Of a stretch of DNA of 64,000 nucleotides, positions 43,391 through 52,700 are shown in pieces (within the stretch, counting starts at the first letter, position 1; the number at the start of each line of letters is the position of its first letter). The DNA comes from Pseudomonas sp. efr-133-TYG-5. GTDB taxonomy: Bacteria > Pseudomonadota > Gammaproteobacteria > Pseudomonadales > Pseudomonadaceae. Position numbers and translations under genes: made by a program. Under the pieces are notes generated by a model. The model had not been told where the DNA came from. It saw only the letters and a list, made by a program, of their open reading frames with translations, and ran no database searches. The stretch covers positions 62,001 through 126,000 of the forward strand of contig NZ_JARVSM010000008.1 in assembly GCF_030209175.1 (NCBI RefSeq). Direction: 5' to 3'.

Positions 43391-44716
43391 ATGGCTCGTT
43401 TGCAACGCACCCTTTCACTGGGGTCGGTGGTGCTGTTCGGCATCGCCTACATGACGCCGATCATTGTCCTCGGCACCTTCGGCATCCTCGCCCAGTCCAC
43501 TGCCGGCAAGGTGCCTGCCGCCTATCTGGCGGCGCTGGTGGCGATGTTTTTCACCGCCATGAGTTACGGGCGCATGGCCGCCGCGTTCCCGGTGGCCGGT
43601 TCGGCCTACAGCTACGTGCGCAAGGCGATCAGCCCGAAACTCGGCTTCATCGCCGGTTGGGCGGTGCTGCTCGATTACCTGTTCCTGCCCATGGCGATCT
43701 GGCTGATCGGCGCGGCGTATCTGGCCTCGGCCTTCCCGGCGGTGCCGCAATGGATCTGGGTGCTGGCGTTCATCGGCATCACCAGCGCGATCAACATCGT
43801 CGGGCTGAAGCTGGCCAACGGCATCAACGCCTTGCTGATGCTGGTGCAATTTCTGGTGTTGAGCGCTTTTGTCGCGCTGTGCGTGCATTACGTCGGCGGC
43901 GATGCCAGCAAGCCACTGTGGTCGCTCACGCCGTTCTTCAACGGCGACATGCAGCTGCCGCTGATCATGAGCGGCGCGGCCATCGCCTGTTACTCGTTCC
44001 TCGGTTTCGACGCGGTCAGTACGCTCACCGAAGAAACCCGCGATCCACGCCGAACCATTCCGCGGGCGATCATGCTGATCACACTGATCGGCGGGCTGAT
44101 CTTCGTCGGCGTGTCGTACTTCGTGCAGATCGCCCACCCCTCGGTGCAGTTCGACAGCGTCGACTCGGCGGCCTATGAAATCGCGCGCAACATCGGTGGC
44201 GACCTGTTCGTGTCGATCTTCCTCATCGGCCTGATCGTCGGCCAGTTCGCCTCGGGCCTGTCCGCCCAGGCGAGCGGGTCGCGGCTGCTGTTCGCCATGG
44301 GCCGTGACGGCGTGCTGCCCAAGTCGTTCTTCGGCACCCTGCACGCGCGCTTCGGCACGCCGGTCAACAGCATCCTGCTGTGCGCCGTGGTCGCGCTGCT
44401 GGCGCTGAAACTGGATGTGACCACCTCGACCTCGTTTATCAATTTCGGCGCGTTCCTCGCGTTCAGCCTGGTCAACCTGTCGGTGATTTTTCACTACTGG
44501 ATCGGCGGTGAGAAAAAGGGCCCGCGCGAGTTGCTGCTGTTCCTGGTCTTTCCGTTCATCGGTCTGGTCGCGGACTTGTGGCTGATGGTCAGCCTCGATC
44601 ACCTGGCGGTGTATCTGGGCCTGAGCTGGCTGGCGATCGGCGTGGTCTACCTGGCGGTGCTGACCGGCGGCTTCCGCCGCCAGCCGCCGGAAATGGACTT
44701 CCAGGAAGCTGCCTGA
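43391..44716 (+). CDS. APC family permease
   Basis: The protein has 441 residues with about 12 membrane helices. The start MARLQRTLSLGSVVLFGIAY followed by MTPIIVLGTFG is typical of the PuuP/YeeF-like APC group. FPVAGSAYSYVRKAISPKLG, CYSFLGFDAVSTLTEETRDP and FGTPVNSILLCAVVALLA are family segments. It should import an amino acid or polyamine by ion symport. It lies on the same strand as the nitrilase-family gene, so the pair probably handles one nitrogen source. A terminator follows the stop. Confidence 0.87.
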   Translation: MARLQRTLSLGSVVLFGIAYMTPIIVLGTFGILAQSTAGKVPAAYLAALVAMFFTAMSYGRMAAAFPVAGSAYSYVRKAISPKLGFIAGWAVLLDYLFLPMAIWLIGAAYLASAFPAVPQWIWVLAFIGITSAINIVGLKLANGINALLMLVQFLVLSAFVALCVHYVGGDASKPLWSLTPFFNGDMQLPLIMSGAAIACYSFLGFDAVSTLTEETRDPRRTIPRAIMLITLIGGLIFVGVSYFVQIAHPSVQFDSVDSAAYEIARNIGGDLFVSIFLIGLIVGQFASGLSAQASGSRLLFAMGRDGVLPKSFFGTLHARFGTPVNSILLCAVVALLALKLDVTTSTSFINFGAFLAFSLVNLSVIFHYWIGGEKKGPRELLLFLVFPFIGLVADLWLMVSLDHLAVYLGLSWLAIGVVYLAVLTGGFRRQPPEMDFQEAA

Positions 44717-44740
44717 CGTGCCGCGCAGCCTTTGCTCACG

Positions 44741-44770
44741 AACGGCAAGCGTGTGATCCTTGCCGTTTTT
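44741..44770 (+). terminator. rho-independent terminator after the APC permease
   Basis: AACGGCAAG (44741-44749) pairs with CTTGCCGTT (44759-44767) and runs into TTTTT, 25 nt past the stop and 20 nt before the NUDIX gene. Confidence 0.9.
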
Positions 44771-44790
44771 CAGTCACAGGCTTTCCGTTC

Positions 44791-45225
44791 ATGTCGATGC
44801 CGTCCCCCGAAGCGACCTCCATCATCCGCATCGCCGCTGCGCTGTTGCTCAACCGCGACGGCCAAACCCTGCTGGTGCGCAAGCGCGGCACCACGGCGTT
44901 CATGCAGCCGGGGGGCAAGATCGAGGCGCATGAGTTGCCGGTGCACGCCCTGGCCCGCGAACTGGAAGAGGAACTGGGGCTGGTCATCGATCCGGCGCGG
45001 GCGACGTTCCTCGGCCAGTTCTCGGCGCCGGCCGCCAACGAGCCGGGATTTGTCGTCGAGGCCGAGATCTTTCAGCTGACCATCGCCTCTGACGTGACCC
45101 CGGCGGCGGAAATCGAAGAGGTGCGCTGGATCGATCCGGCCACCGATGGCGATGTCGTCCTCGCACCCTTGACACGTGACTTGATCCTGCCGTTTTATCG
45201 AGCCTCGCTGACCGCGCTCGCCTGA
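44791..45225 (+). CDS. NUDIX hydrolase
   Basis: The protein has 144 residues. The Nudix box is exact in form: G-KIEAH-E-LPVHALA-RELEEELGL fits Gx5Ex7REUxEExGU. It should hydrolyse a nucleoside diphosphate linked to another group, using Mg2+. AAALLLNRDGQTLLVRKRGT precedes the box and EIEEVRWIDP follows. The substrate is not predictable. The ATG at 44791 is used; another ATG two codons on is possible. It is followed closely by a LysE exporter and a GNAT gene on the same strand. Confidence 0.9.
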   Translation: MSMPSPEATSIIRIAAALLLNRDGQTLLVRKRGTTAFMQPGGKIEAHELPVHALARELEEELGLVIDPARATFLGQFSAPAANEPGFVVEAEIFQLTIASDVTPAAEIEEVRWIDPATDGDVVLAPLTRDLILPFYRASLTALA

Positions 45226-45247
45226 CTATCCCGCACAGGACGCCACC

Positions 45248-45886
45248 ATGATTCCGCTCCAGGACCTGCTGATCTTTGCCGCCGCCGCGTTGCTCATGGT
45301 GCTGACGCCGGGGCCGAACATGATCTACCTGATCTCCCGTTCGATCTGCCAGGGACGCAAGGCCGGGGTGACCTCGTTGCTCGGCGTGGTAGCGGGATTC
45401 TTCGTGCACCTGTTTGCCGCGGCCGCCGGTTTGACCGCCGTGTTTCTCGCCGTGCCGATGGCTTATGAAGTGTTGAAGTGGGCCGGTGCGCTGTACCTGC
45501 TGTGGCTGGCCTGGCAGGCAGTAAAACCCGGCGCCCGCTCGCCGTTCGAGGCGCAGCAATTGCCGGCGGATTCCGCGCGCAGACTGGTCACCATGGGCTT
45601 TCTGACCAGCGCCCTGAATCCGAAAATCGCGGTGTTCTACCTCTCGGTATTTCCGCAGTTCATCAGCCCGGAACACGGCTCGGTGTTCGCCCAGAGCATC
45701 ATCCTCGGCCTGACGCAGATCAGCGTCAGTTTCTGCGTCAACCTGTTGATTGCGCTGTTCGCCGCGGGCATCGCCGCGTGGTTCGTCAATAACCCCACCT
45801 GGCTGGCGGCGCAGCGTTATTTCATGGGGTTTGTGCTCGGCGGCCTGGCCGTGCGGCTGATGCTTGAACAGCGCAAGGCAGGTTGA
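45248..45886 (+). CDS. LysE family amino acid exporter
   Basis: The protein has 212 residues with six membrane helices. The RhtB/LysE signature MVLTPGPNMIYLISRSICQG opens the protein; KWAGALYLLWLAWQAVKPG and MGFLTSALNPKIAVFYLSVF are further hallmarks. It should export an amino acid or its derivative. Its stop lies 2 bases before the GNAT start at 45889. Substrate not assignable. Confidence 0.92.
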   Translation: MIPLQDLLIFAAAALLMVLTPGPNMIYLISRSICQGRKAGVTSLLGVVAGFFVHLFAAAAGLTAVFLAVPMAYEVLKWAGALYLLWLAWQAVKPGARSPFEAQQLPADSARRLVTMGFLTSALNPKIAVFYLSVFPQFISPEHGSVFAQSIILGLTQISVSFCVNLLIALFAAGIAAWFVNNPTWLAAQRYFMGFVLGGLAVRLMLEQRKAG

Positions 45887-45888
45887 AC

Positions 45889-46419
45889 ATGTGGATCGAA
45901 CGGCTGGACGCCAGTCATGCGCTGGCCTACCGCGAGTTGATGCTGGAAGCGTATGACCGCCATCCGCAGGCATTCACCTCCAGCGTGCGCGAGCGCGCAG
46001 CGATGCCGCTGAGCTGGTGGGAATCACGCCTGACCAGCAAGCTCGACGCGGTGTTCGGCGCGTTCGAAGACGGTCGGCTGGCGGGCATCGTCGGCCTGGC
46101 GTTCGAGCCTCGGGAAAAGGCCCGGCACAAGGCAACGGTATTCGGCATGTACGTGTCGGCTGAATTTCGTCAGCGCGGGCTGGGGCTGAAATTGATGGAG
46201 GCGGTGCTGAGTGAAGCGCAGCGGCATCCGGTGCTGACAGTCATTCAATTGACCGTCACCGCCGGCAATGACGCGGCGCTTCGTCTTTACCAGCGCTGCG
46301 GCTTCGTCCAGTTCGGCCTCGAGCCGATGGCGGTGCGGGTCGGCGAGGACTACTTCGACAAGATCCACATGTGGTCCGCACCGGATTTGCCAACCGCCCG
46401 CCTCAACGCACCGCGCTGA
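45889..46419 (+). CDS. GNAT family N-acetyltransferase
   Basis: The protein has 176 residues. The acetyl-CoA motif reads FGMYVSAEFRQRGLGLKLME (R-Q-R-G-L-G), with LTVTAGNDAALRLYQRCGF as motif B. The N-terminus (WIERLDASHALAYRELMLEA) is standard. The ATG at 45889 gives the best start, tightly linked to the LysE gene. Export plus acetylation suggests joint handling of an amine or amino acid, but this is inference. Its 3' end overlaps the convergent metR end by 17 bp. Confidence 0.88.
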   Translation: MWIERLDASHALAYRELMLEAYDRHPQAFTSSVRERAAMPLSWWESRLTSKLDAVFGAFEDGRLAGIVGLAFEPREKARHKATVFGMYVSAEFRQRGLGLKLMEAVLSEAQRHPVLTVIQLTVTAGNDAALRLYQRCGFVQFGLEPMAVRVGEDYFDKIHMWSAPDLPTARLNAPR

Positions 46420-47320
46420 CCCCATCCAGCGTCGAGAACGAGGTGTCCTTGGCCGTCAGGAGGAAGTCGCGCATGTACGGCGCATCCAGCATGTCGGCGC
46501 GGATCGCCGCGTACAGCGTGGCGAACAGGCCTTTTTCGCCGAGCCGCTTGCCCTTGACGTAACCGCGCGAGCTGTATTCATGCAGCGCCCAGTGCGGCAT
46601 GCCACACACGCCACGGCCGCTGGCGACCAGTTGCATCATCATCACCGTCAGCTCCGAGGTGCGTACCTGCGCCGGCTCGATGTCGGCCGGTTCGAGGAAG
46701 CGGGTGAAGATGTCGAGGCGGTCGCGTTCCACCGGGTAGGTGATCAGGGTTTCCGTCAGCAGGTCTTCCGGGACGATGTACGGTTTGCTCGCCAGCGCGT
46801 GCTGGTTGGCCACGGCGAGCATCGCTTCGTAGGTGAACAGCGGCACATAGGTGATGCCGGCGATTTCCAGCGGATCGGAGGTCACCACCAGATCGAGGTC
46901 GCCCCGGGCCAGGGCCGGCAGCGGCGCGAAGGAGAAGCCCGAGGCGAGGTCGAGTTCGACTTCCGGCCAGGCATCGCGGAACTGGTCGATGGTCGGCATC
47001 AGCCACTGGAAGCAGCTGTGGCATTCGATTGCCATGTGCAGGCGCCCGGCGGTGCCACCGGCCAGGCGGCCGATGTCGCGTTCGGCGGCGCGCAGCAGCG
47101 GCAGGGTGGCATCGGCCAGTTGCAGCAGGCGCAGGCCGGCGCTGGTGAAGCGCACCGGTTTGGTCTTGCGCACGAACAGCGGCATGCCCATGCGCTCCTC
47201 CAGTTCCTTGAACTGGTGGGACAGCGCCGATTGGGTCAGGTGCAGGCGGTCGGCGGCATCGACCAGGCTGTCGGCCTCGCGCAAGGCGTGCAGGGTTTTC
47301 AGGTGACGGATTTCAAGCAC
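46403..47320 (-). CDS. metR: LysR-type methionine regulator MetR
   Basis: The protein has 305 residues. The winged helix is MLEIRHLKTLHALREADSLV with AADRLHLTQSALSHQFKELE; the effector domain follows (GRLHMAIECHSCFQWLMPTI is the typical MetR segment that senses homocysteine). The GTG start at 47320 has GGAG about 10 nt upstream and yields the conserved family N-terminus. It is divergent from metE across a 111-bp gap with clear inverted repeats, as in enterobacteria, so it should activate metE when homocysteine is present. Confidence 0.93.
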   Translation of the reverse strand: MLEIRHLKTLHALREADSLVDAADRLHLTQSALSHQFKELEERMGMPLFVRKTKPVRFTSAGLRLLQLADATLPLLRAAERDIGRLAGGTAGRLHMAIECHSCFQWLMPTIDQFRDAWPEVELDLASGFSFAPLPALARGDLDLVVTSDPLEIAGITYVPLFTYEAMLAVANQHALASKPYIVPEDLLTETLITYPVERDRLDIFTRFLEPADIEPAQVRTSELTVMMMQLVASGRGVCGMPHWALHEYSSRGYVKGKRLGEKGLFATLYAAIRADMLDAPYMRDFLLTAKDTSFSTLDGVSAVR

Positions 47321-47330
47321 CGGCAGGCTC

Positions 47331-47378
47331 CATGAGAAAAACTTGTGATCAACACGAAAATGTTGAGTTTGTCTCATG
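47331..47378. promoter_or_regulatory. candidate MetR operator in the metR-metE gap
   Basis: TCAACA (47349-47354) and TGTTGA (47361-47366) are perfect inverses six bases apart. An outer pair, CATGAGA (47331-47337) and TCTCATG (47372-47378), encloses them. They differ from the enterobacterial TGAA-N5-TTCA consensus but have LysR-type dyad form and the right position. Confidence 0.65.
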
Positions 47379-47431
47379 TTGGTCCGACTGTCGACAATGG
47401 CGCCATCTTTTACTCATGGAGCACTTTCGAC

Positions 47432-49744
47432 ATGGCCGTGGCCCACACCCTTGGTTTCCCGCGCATCGGCGCCGACCGCGAACTGAAAAAAGCCCTCGAA
47501 GCCTACTGGAAAGGCGACCTCGACCAGGCAGCCCTGCATCAGGTCGGGCGTGAACTGCGCGCCAGCCACTGGCAGTTGCAGAAAGACGCCGGCATCGATC
47601 TGCTGCCGGTCGGTGACTTCGCCTGGTACGACCAGGTGCTGAGCCACTCGCTGACCTTCGGCGTGATTCCCGAGCGCTTTGCCGGCACCCGTGACGAGCA
47701 CGGCCAGTCCACCCTCGATACTCTGTTCGCCATGGCCCGCGGTGCCACGACGTCCTGCTGCGGCACTGCGCACGAGCAGCCGCAGTACGCGCAGGAGCTG
47801 ACCAAGTGGTTCGACACCAACTACCACTACCTGGTCCCGGAATTCAGCGCCGAGCAAGCCTTTCAGCTGAGCTGGGAACAACTGTTCGACGAGGTCGAAG
47901 AAGCCCAGGCGCTCGGCCACCAGGTCAAGCCGGTGATCATCGGCCCGCTGACTTACCTGTGGCTGGGCAAGGCCAAGGGTGATGCCTTCGACAAGCTCGA
48001 CCTGCTCGAACGCCTGCTGCCGGTGTACAACCAGATCCTCGTGCGCCTCGCCGAACAGGGCGTGGAGTGGGTGCAGATCGACGAACCGATCCTCACCCTC
48101 GACCTGCCCCAGGCGTGGAAAAGCGCCTTCGAACGCGCCTATCACATCCTCCAGTATTCGCCGCTGAAAAAACTCGTGGCGACCTACTTCAGCGGCCTGC
48201 AGGACAACCTCGGCCTGGCCGTGGGCCTGCCGGTGCAGGGCCTGCACATCGATGCGGTGCGTGCGCCGGAGCAGCTTGGCCAGGTGCTCGATCGCCTGCC
48301 GACCTACAAGATTCTCTCCGTCGGCCTGGTCAATGGCCGCAATGTCTGGCGCTGCGAACTGGAGCAGGCACTGGCCCAGTTGCAACCGGCCCAGGAGCGC
48401 TTCGGCGACAATTTGTGGGTCAGCAGTTCCTGCTCGCTGCTGCACTGTCCGGTGGATGTGCGCCGCGAAGACCAGCTCGATCCGGAGCTCAAGAGCTGGC
48501 TGGCCTTTGCCGTGCAGAAATGCGGTGAAATCGCCGTGCTGCGCGATGCGCTGAACGACCCGCAGGCGCCGCACGTGCGCGCCGCGCTGGCCGCCAGTCA
48601 GGCCGTTACGCAAAGCCGCGCGCAATCGCCGCGTATCCATAAACCCGAAGTGCAGGCACGGGTCGCGGCCATCAATGCTTCGCACAGCCAGCGCCATTCG
48701 CCGTTCGCCAAACGCAGCGTGGCCCAACGCGCGCGTCTGCGCTTGCCGACGTTCCCGACCACCACCATCGGTTCGTTTCCCCAGACCGCCGCGATCCGCC
48801 TGGCCCGTCAGGCATTCAGGCAGGGCAAGCTGTCGGCCAGCGATTACACCGACGCCATGCACAGCGAAATCCGCCACGCCGTCGAAGTTCAGGAACGCCT
48901 GGGGCTGGACGTACTGGTGCACGGTGAAGCCGAGCGCAACGACATGGTCGAGTACTTCGCCGAGCAGCTCGACGGTTACCTGTTCAGCCGTTTCGGCTGG
49001 GTCCAGAGCTACGGTTCGCGGTGCGTCAAACCGGCGGTGATCTACGGCGACCTGAGCCGCCCGCAGGCCATGACCGTGGACTGGATCCGCTACGCGCAGA
49101 GCCTCACCGACAAGGTCATGAAAGGCATGCTGACCGGTCCGGTGACCATGCTGATGTGGTCGTTCCCGCGCGAAGACGTGTCGCGCCAAGTGCAGGCGCA
49201 GCAACTGGCGCTGGCCTTGCGTGACGAGGTGCAGGACCTGGAACGGGCCGGGATCAAAATCGTCCAGATCGACGAAGCGGCGTTTCGTGAAGGCCTGCCG
49301 CTGCGCCGTGCGCAATGGCAGGAATACCTCGACTGGGCGGTCGAAGCCTTTCGCCTGAGCGCGAGCGGCGTGCGCGACGAAACGCAGATTCACACCCACA
49401 TGTGCTACAGCGAATTCAACGACGTGATCCAGGCGATTGCCGCCATGGACGTCGACGTGATCACCATCGAGACCTCGCGTTCGGACATGGAGCTGCTCGA
49501 CGCCTTCGAAGCGTTCGACTATCCCAACGACATCGGCCCGGGCGTCTACGACATTCACTCGCCACGGGTGCCGGACACCGCCGAGATGGTCAACCTGATG
49601 ACCAAGGCCGTGCGGCGCATCCCGGCCGAGCGGCTGTGGGTCAACCCTGATTGCGGCCTCAAGACCCGCGCCTGGCCGGAGACCGAAGCGGCGCTGATCA
49701 ACATGGTCGCGGCGGCGCGGCAATTGCGCAGCCGGTTGGCGTAA
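47432..49744 (+). CDS. metE: cobalamin-independent methionine synthase MetE
   Basis: The protein has 770 residues. It transfers the methyl group of 5-methyltetrahydropteroyl-triglutamate to homocysteine. The two-barrel architecture shows the N-terminal LGFPRIGADRELKKALEAYW and the C-terminal TTTIGSFPQTAAIRLARQAF. Zinc ligands are present: IHTHMCYSEFND (His and Cys near residues 655-658), a Glu between, and NPDCGLKTR (Cys near 741). The ATG at 47432 has GGAG 10 nt upstream; in-frame ATGs further up lie inside the operator. It is regulated by the divergent metR and is followed by a terminator. Confidence 0.97.
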   Translation: MAVAHTLGFPRIGADRELKKALEAYWKGDLDQAALHQVGRELRASHWQLQKDAGIDLLPVGDFAWYDQVLSHSLTFGVIPERFAGTRDEHGQSTLDTLFAMARGATTSCCGTAHEQPQYAQELTKWFDTNYHYLVPEFSAEQAFQLSWEQLFDEVEEAQALGHQVKPVIIGPLTYLWLGKAKGDAFDKLDLLERLLPVYNQILVRLAEQGVEWVQIDEPILTLDLPQAWKSAFERAYHILQYSPLKKLVATYFSGLQDNLGLAVGLPVQGLHIDAVRAPEQLGQVLDRLPTYKILSVGLVNGRNVWRCELEQALAQLQPAQERFGDNLWVSSSCSLLHCPVDVRREDQLDPELKSWLAFAVQKCGEIAVLRDALNDPQAPHVRAALAASQAVTQSRAQSPRIHKPEVQARVAAINASHSQRHSPFAKRSVAQRARLRLPTFPTTTIGSFPQTAAIRLARQAFRQGKLSASDYTDAMHSEIRHAVEVQERLGLDVLVHGEAERNDMVEYFAEQLDGYLFSRFGWVQSYGSRCVKPAVIYGDLSRPQAMTVDWIRYAQSLTDKVMKGMLTGPVTMLMWSFPREDVSRQVQAQQLALALRDEVQDLERAGIKIVQIDEAAFREGLPLRRAQWQEYLDWAVEAFRLSASGVRDETQIHTHMCYSEFNDVIQAIAAMDVDVITIETSRSDMELLDAFEAFDYPNDIGPGVYDIHSPRVPDTAEMVNLMTKAVRRIPAERLWVNPDCGLKTRAWPETEAALINMVAAARQLRSRLA

Positions 49745-49749
49745 CGAAC

Positions 49750-49780
49750 GGGGAGCGGCTCAGCCGCTCCCGGTTTTTTT
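49750..49780 (+). terminator. rho-independent terminator after metE
   Basis: GGGAGCGGC (49751-49759), loop TCA, GCCGCTCCC (49763-49771), then TTTTTTT (49774-49780). It begins 6 nt past the metE stop and immediately before the convergent toxin-like gene end. Confidence 0.95.
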
Positions 49781-49785
49781 GCCGG

Positions 49786-52700
49786 TCAGAGGTTTTCCAG
49801 GTGCGTCAGCAGCGCCGACTGCTTGCCGATATCGGCATAGGGCAGCGACGGATCGTCGGCATGGGTGATAGAGCGGTGCTCGGGCAACTTCAGATGAGCC
49901 TTCTCGAACTCGCGCAGGCCCGGGGTCGCTTTCGAATAGTGAAAGTGCGCGTACCAGAGCAGCTCGGCCGGCGTTTTCGTCAGGTCGAGAATCTCGTACT
50001 CCTGCAGATAGTCATTGCGCCCGTCGCGGCGTTTGCCGAGGTTTTTCAGTTCGCCGAGCTTGCGCGCTTGCACGGCATTCTGTTCCAGCAGGTCGGCGAG
50101 CATGCCGTCGGTGGGGTGGCGGCTTTTCAGCGCCTGCGCGGTACGCAACTGGCGCCCGCTGGCCTTGAGCTCGTCGGCCTTGTCGCGCAGGTTGCCGATC
50201 AGCGCGTTTTGCCCGTCGAGGGCTTCCAGATGCCGGGCGCGGCGCAGCAGCTCTTCGGCTTCACTGACCAGCATGTGCTCCAGGTCCACCGGCAACATGT
50301 CTTGCTCGGCGTAGGCTTTGACCTTGGCCTCGTAGGTCGGCACGAATGCCAGGCGCGAGCGGGTCTCGGCCAGCAGCGCGGTCAGTTCCTGGGCGGACGG
50401 CGCGGCGACCGGCGCCGGAGGGTTCAACAGGCGGAAGCTGCCGTTGCTGTCCTGTTCCCAGATTTCGTTGAGACCGCCCTTGCCGGTCAGGTGGTACTGG
50501 CGCTTCTGCGTGGTCGGTTCCCAGTGTTCGACGCCGATCAGCACTTGGCCGTCGTCGGTGGTGAAGACTTTTTTCCTGATCTCCCCGGCCAGCGGCTGCG
50601 TGGTTGGCAACTGGCGCATCTGCCGCGCGCGCTCGGCCATTTTTTCCACTCCGGCCAGCAGCGCAGGTACCTCGGCCATGTGGAAATGCTGCGGGGTACT
50701 GGTGGTCCACACGCGCATCTCGCGCAGGTACTGGGTGTAGGTAGCGAGGCAGTCCTGCAGGATCCGATTGCGTTGCGCCGCCGAAGCGACCGTCTCGTCC
50801 AGGCTGATGTGCACGTACAGCGCGCGATCGACTTTGGCGCGCAGGTCCTGCGCCTGGCGCTGGAGGAACAGCCATGACATGTCGTTGACGTTGTCATAGC
50901 GCTTGACGATTTCCAGCAGGTTACTGGTGCGCAGGTAGAGCAGGGTGTTGTCGCTCAGGCGGCGGCTCAGCGGCTCGACGCGCATCCTGATCTGCGCCTT
51001 GTGCGCAGCGACACCGATGCGCTCGTACCAGCGTTGCAGGTCGTGCATGAGCACTTCGGTCTGGTCGATGAACTGCATATTCTGCAGACGCAAAGTGCGG
51101 ATCTCGCCCAAAAGGCTCAGGCGCTCGCGCAGGGTGTTGTCAGGCAGCGCGTTGAGGCGATCGATGAGGGCGTCGATGCGTTCCAGCAGCGGAAGAACTT
51201 GATGATTGATGCAGTGGACGAGAAATTGTTTGCGGTCAGTCACCTTCCAGGCGTCCTGACTCATGCATTCGAGCACCGTGCGGCGTTTGTTGCCGCGAGT
51301 CATGGGCAACAGCTCGGCCAGCATTGCATAACGACGGCTGGCCATATCGATATCGGCGAGGCACACCGCCTCGGTTCCACGCCGCAAGGCGGCCCGGGCT
51401 TCACCGCGGGCGGCGGTGTAGTCGTCGAGCACTTGCTTGCTCTTCTGGTATTGCGTTTCCATTTCCAGGCCCAGCTCATTGGCCCCCCGGGTCAGGTATT
51501 TCTGGCGGCGGTAACCCTGTTCGGCCCACCAGCGCGGCAAGCGTTCGCGCATGGCCAGCGGCCAGAGCGGATCGAGCGTGTTGGCCAGATGCACGAGCAG
51601 GTTGCCGCCACCGAGGCCGCCGCCGTCGAAGGCTGTGCCGTAGATCGCGTAGTAGGTGTCCCACTGGCCGAAATCATCGAGCGCGATCGGCTGCTTGTAG
51701 GTTTTCTGCGCGGTGCCGCTCAAGCGCCAGCCGCGCGAATCCGTGCTCGGCTCTACCTGATAGATGCGCCCCTGGCGGACGATGAAGTTGCCGTCGGCAT
51801 GCCGGTAGATATTGCGGTAAAAGCCGCTGCTGTCCGGCTGCTGGCCGAACAGGTAGACCGGCCGCGGGTATTCGTAGCCGGCGAAGCGTTCGATCACCCG
51901 GCGGGCCTGACGCGCGGACATTTCCTGCAAGGCGCTGACGCTGCTGCTCAGCTGGCGCAGCTGCCGCGTGCGTGCCACGGCTCTGGCGCTGCCCGATCCG
52001 CCGGCCACACCGAGGCTGGGCAGGATATCCATGGCCGCATCGATCAGCGACAGCAGCACCGCTTCGATTTCGGCCACGCCATCGCCGACCTGGCCGCGCA
52101 GGAACGCCGCGACTGCCTGGTTGGCGCTGGTCCAGGCGTCGTAGAGGGCAATCGCGGTGCCGACGAAGGGCACCAGGCCGAGGGCCATTTTCAGGTAATT
52201 GAACGCGCGCGGGCCGCTGAGGGCGTAGCGCTCCAGGTACAGCGCCTCGTTGGAACGCGAGGTGCCGCGATGGGCTTCGATCAGGCGGCCCATGTGGACA
52301 TTGAGCAGATGCTCGGCCAACGATGTGCCCGGCGGCCAGCGATGACCGACGCCGATCAACCCATCGAAGTTTTTCGCCACGGCCTGGCCGATTCGGCTTT
52401 CGTGGGCGCGCACGTTGCCCTGCAGGGCACGGCCGGCCAGGTAACGGGCGAACTGATCCTGCGCGCAGAGCTGGAACAGCCCCTGGCGCGCCTCTTCAAT
52501 TCGCCGGTAAGGGCGCAGGAAACGCCCGTCAGGGCTGTCCGGCAGGTACAGCAGGATTCTGCCGCTGACGCTCTCCTCGATGAAAGTCACCCCGGCCAGT
52601 GTCACCGGACCTTCCTGCGGGGTGTCCTTGCCACCGACGCTGAGAAACGCCGGTTGCAGGACGATGTTCCAGCCTCCGGGCAGGTTGGGATCGAGTGCGC

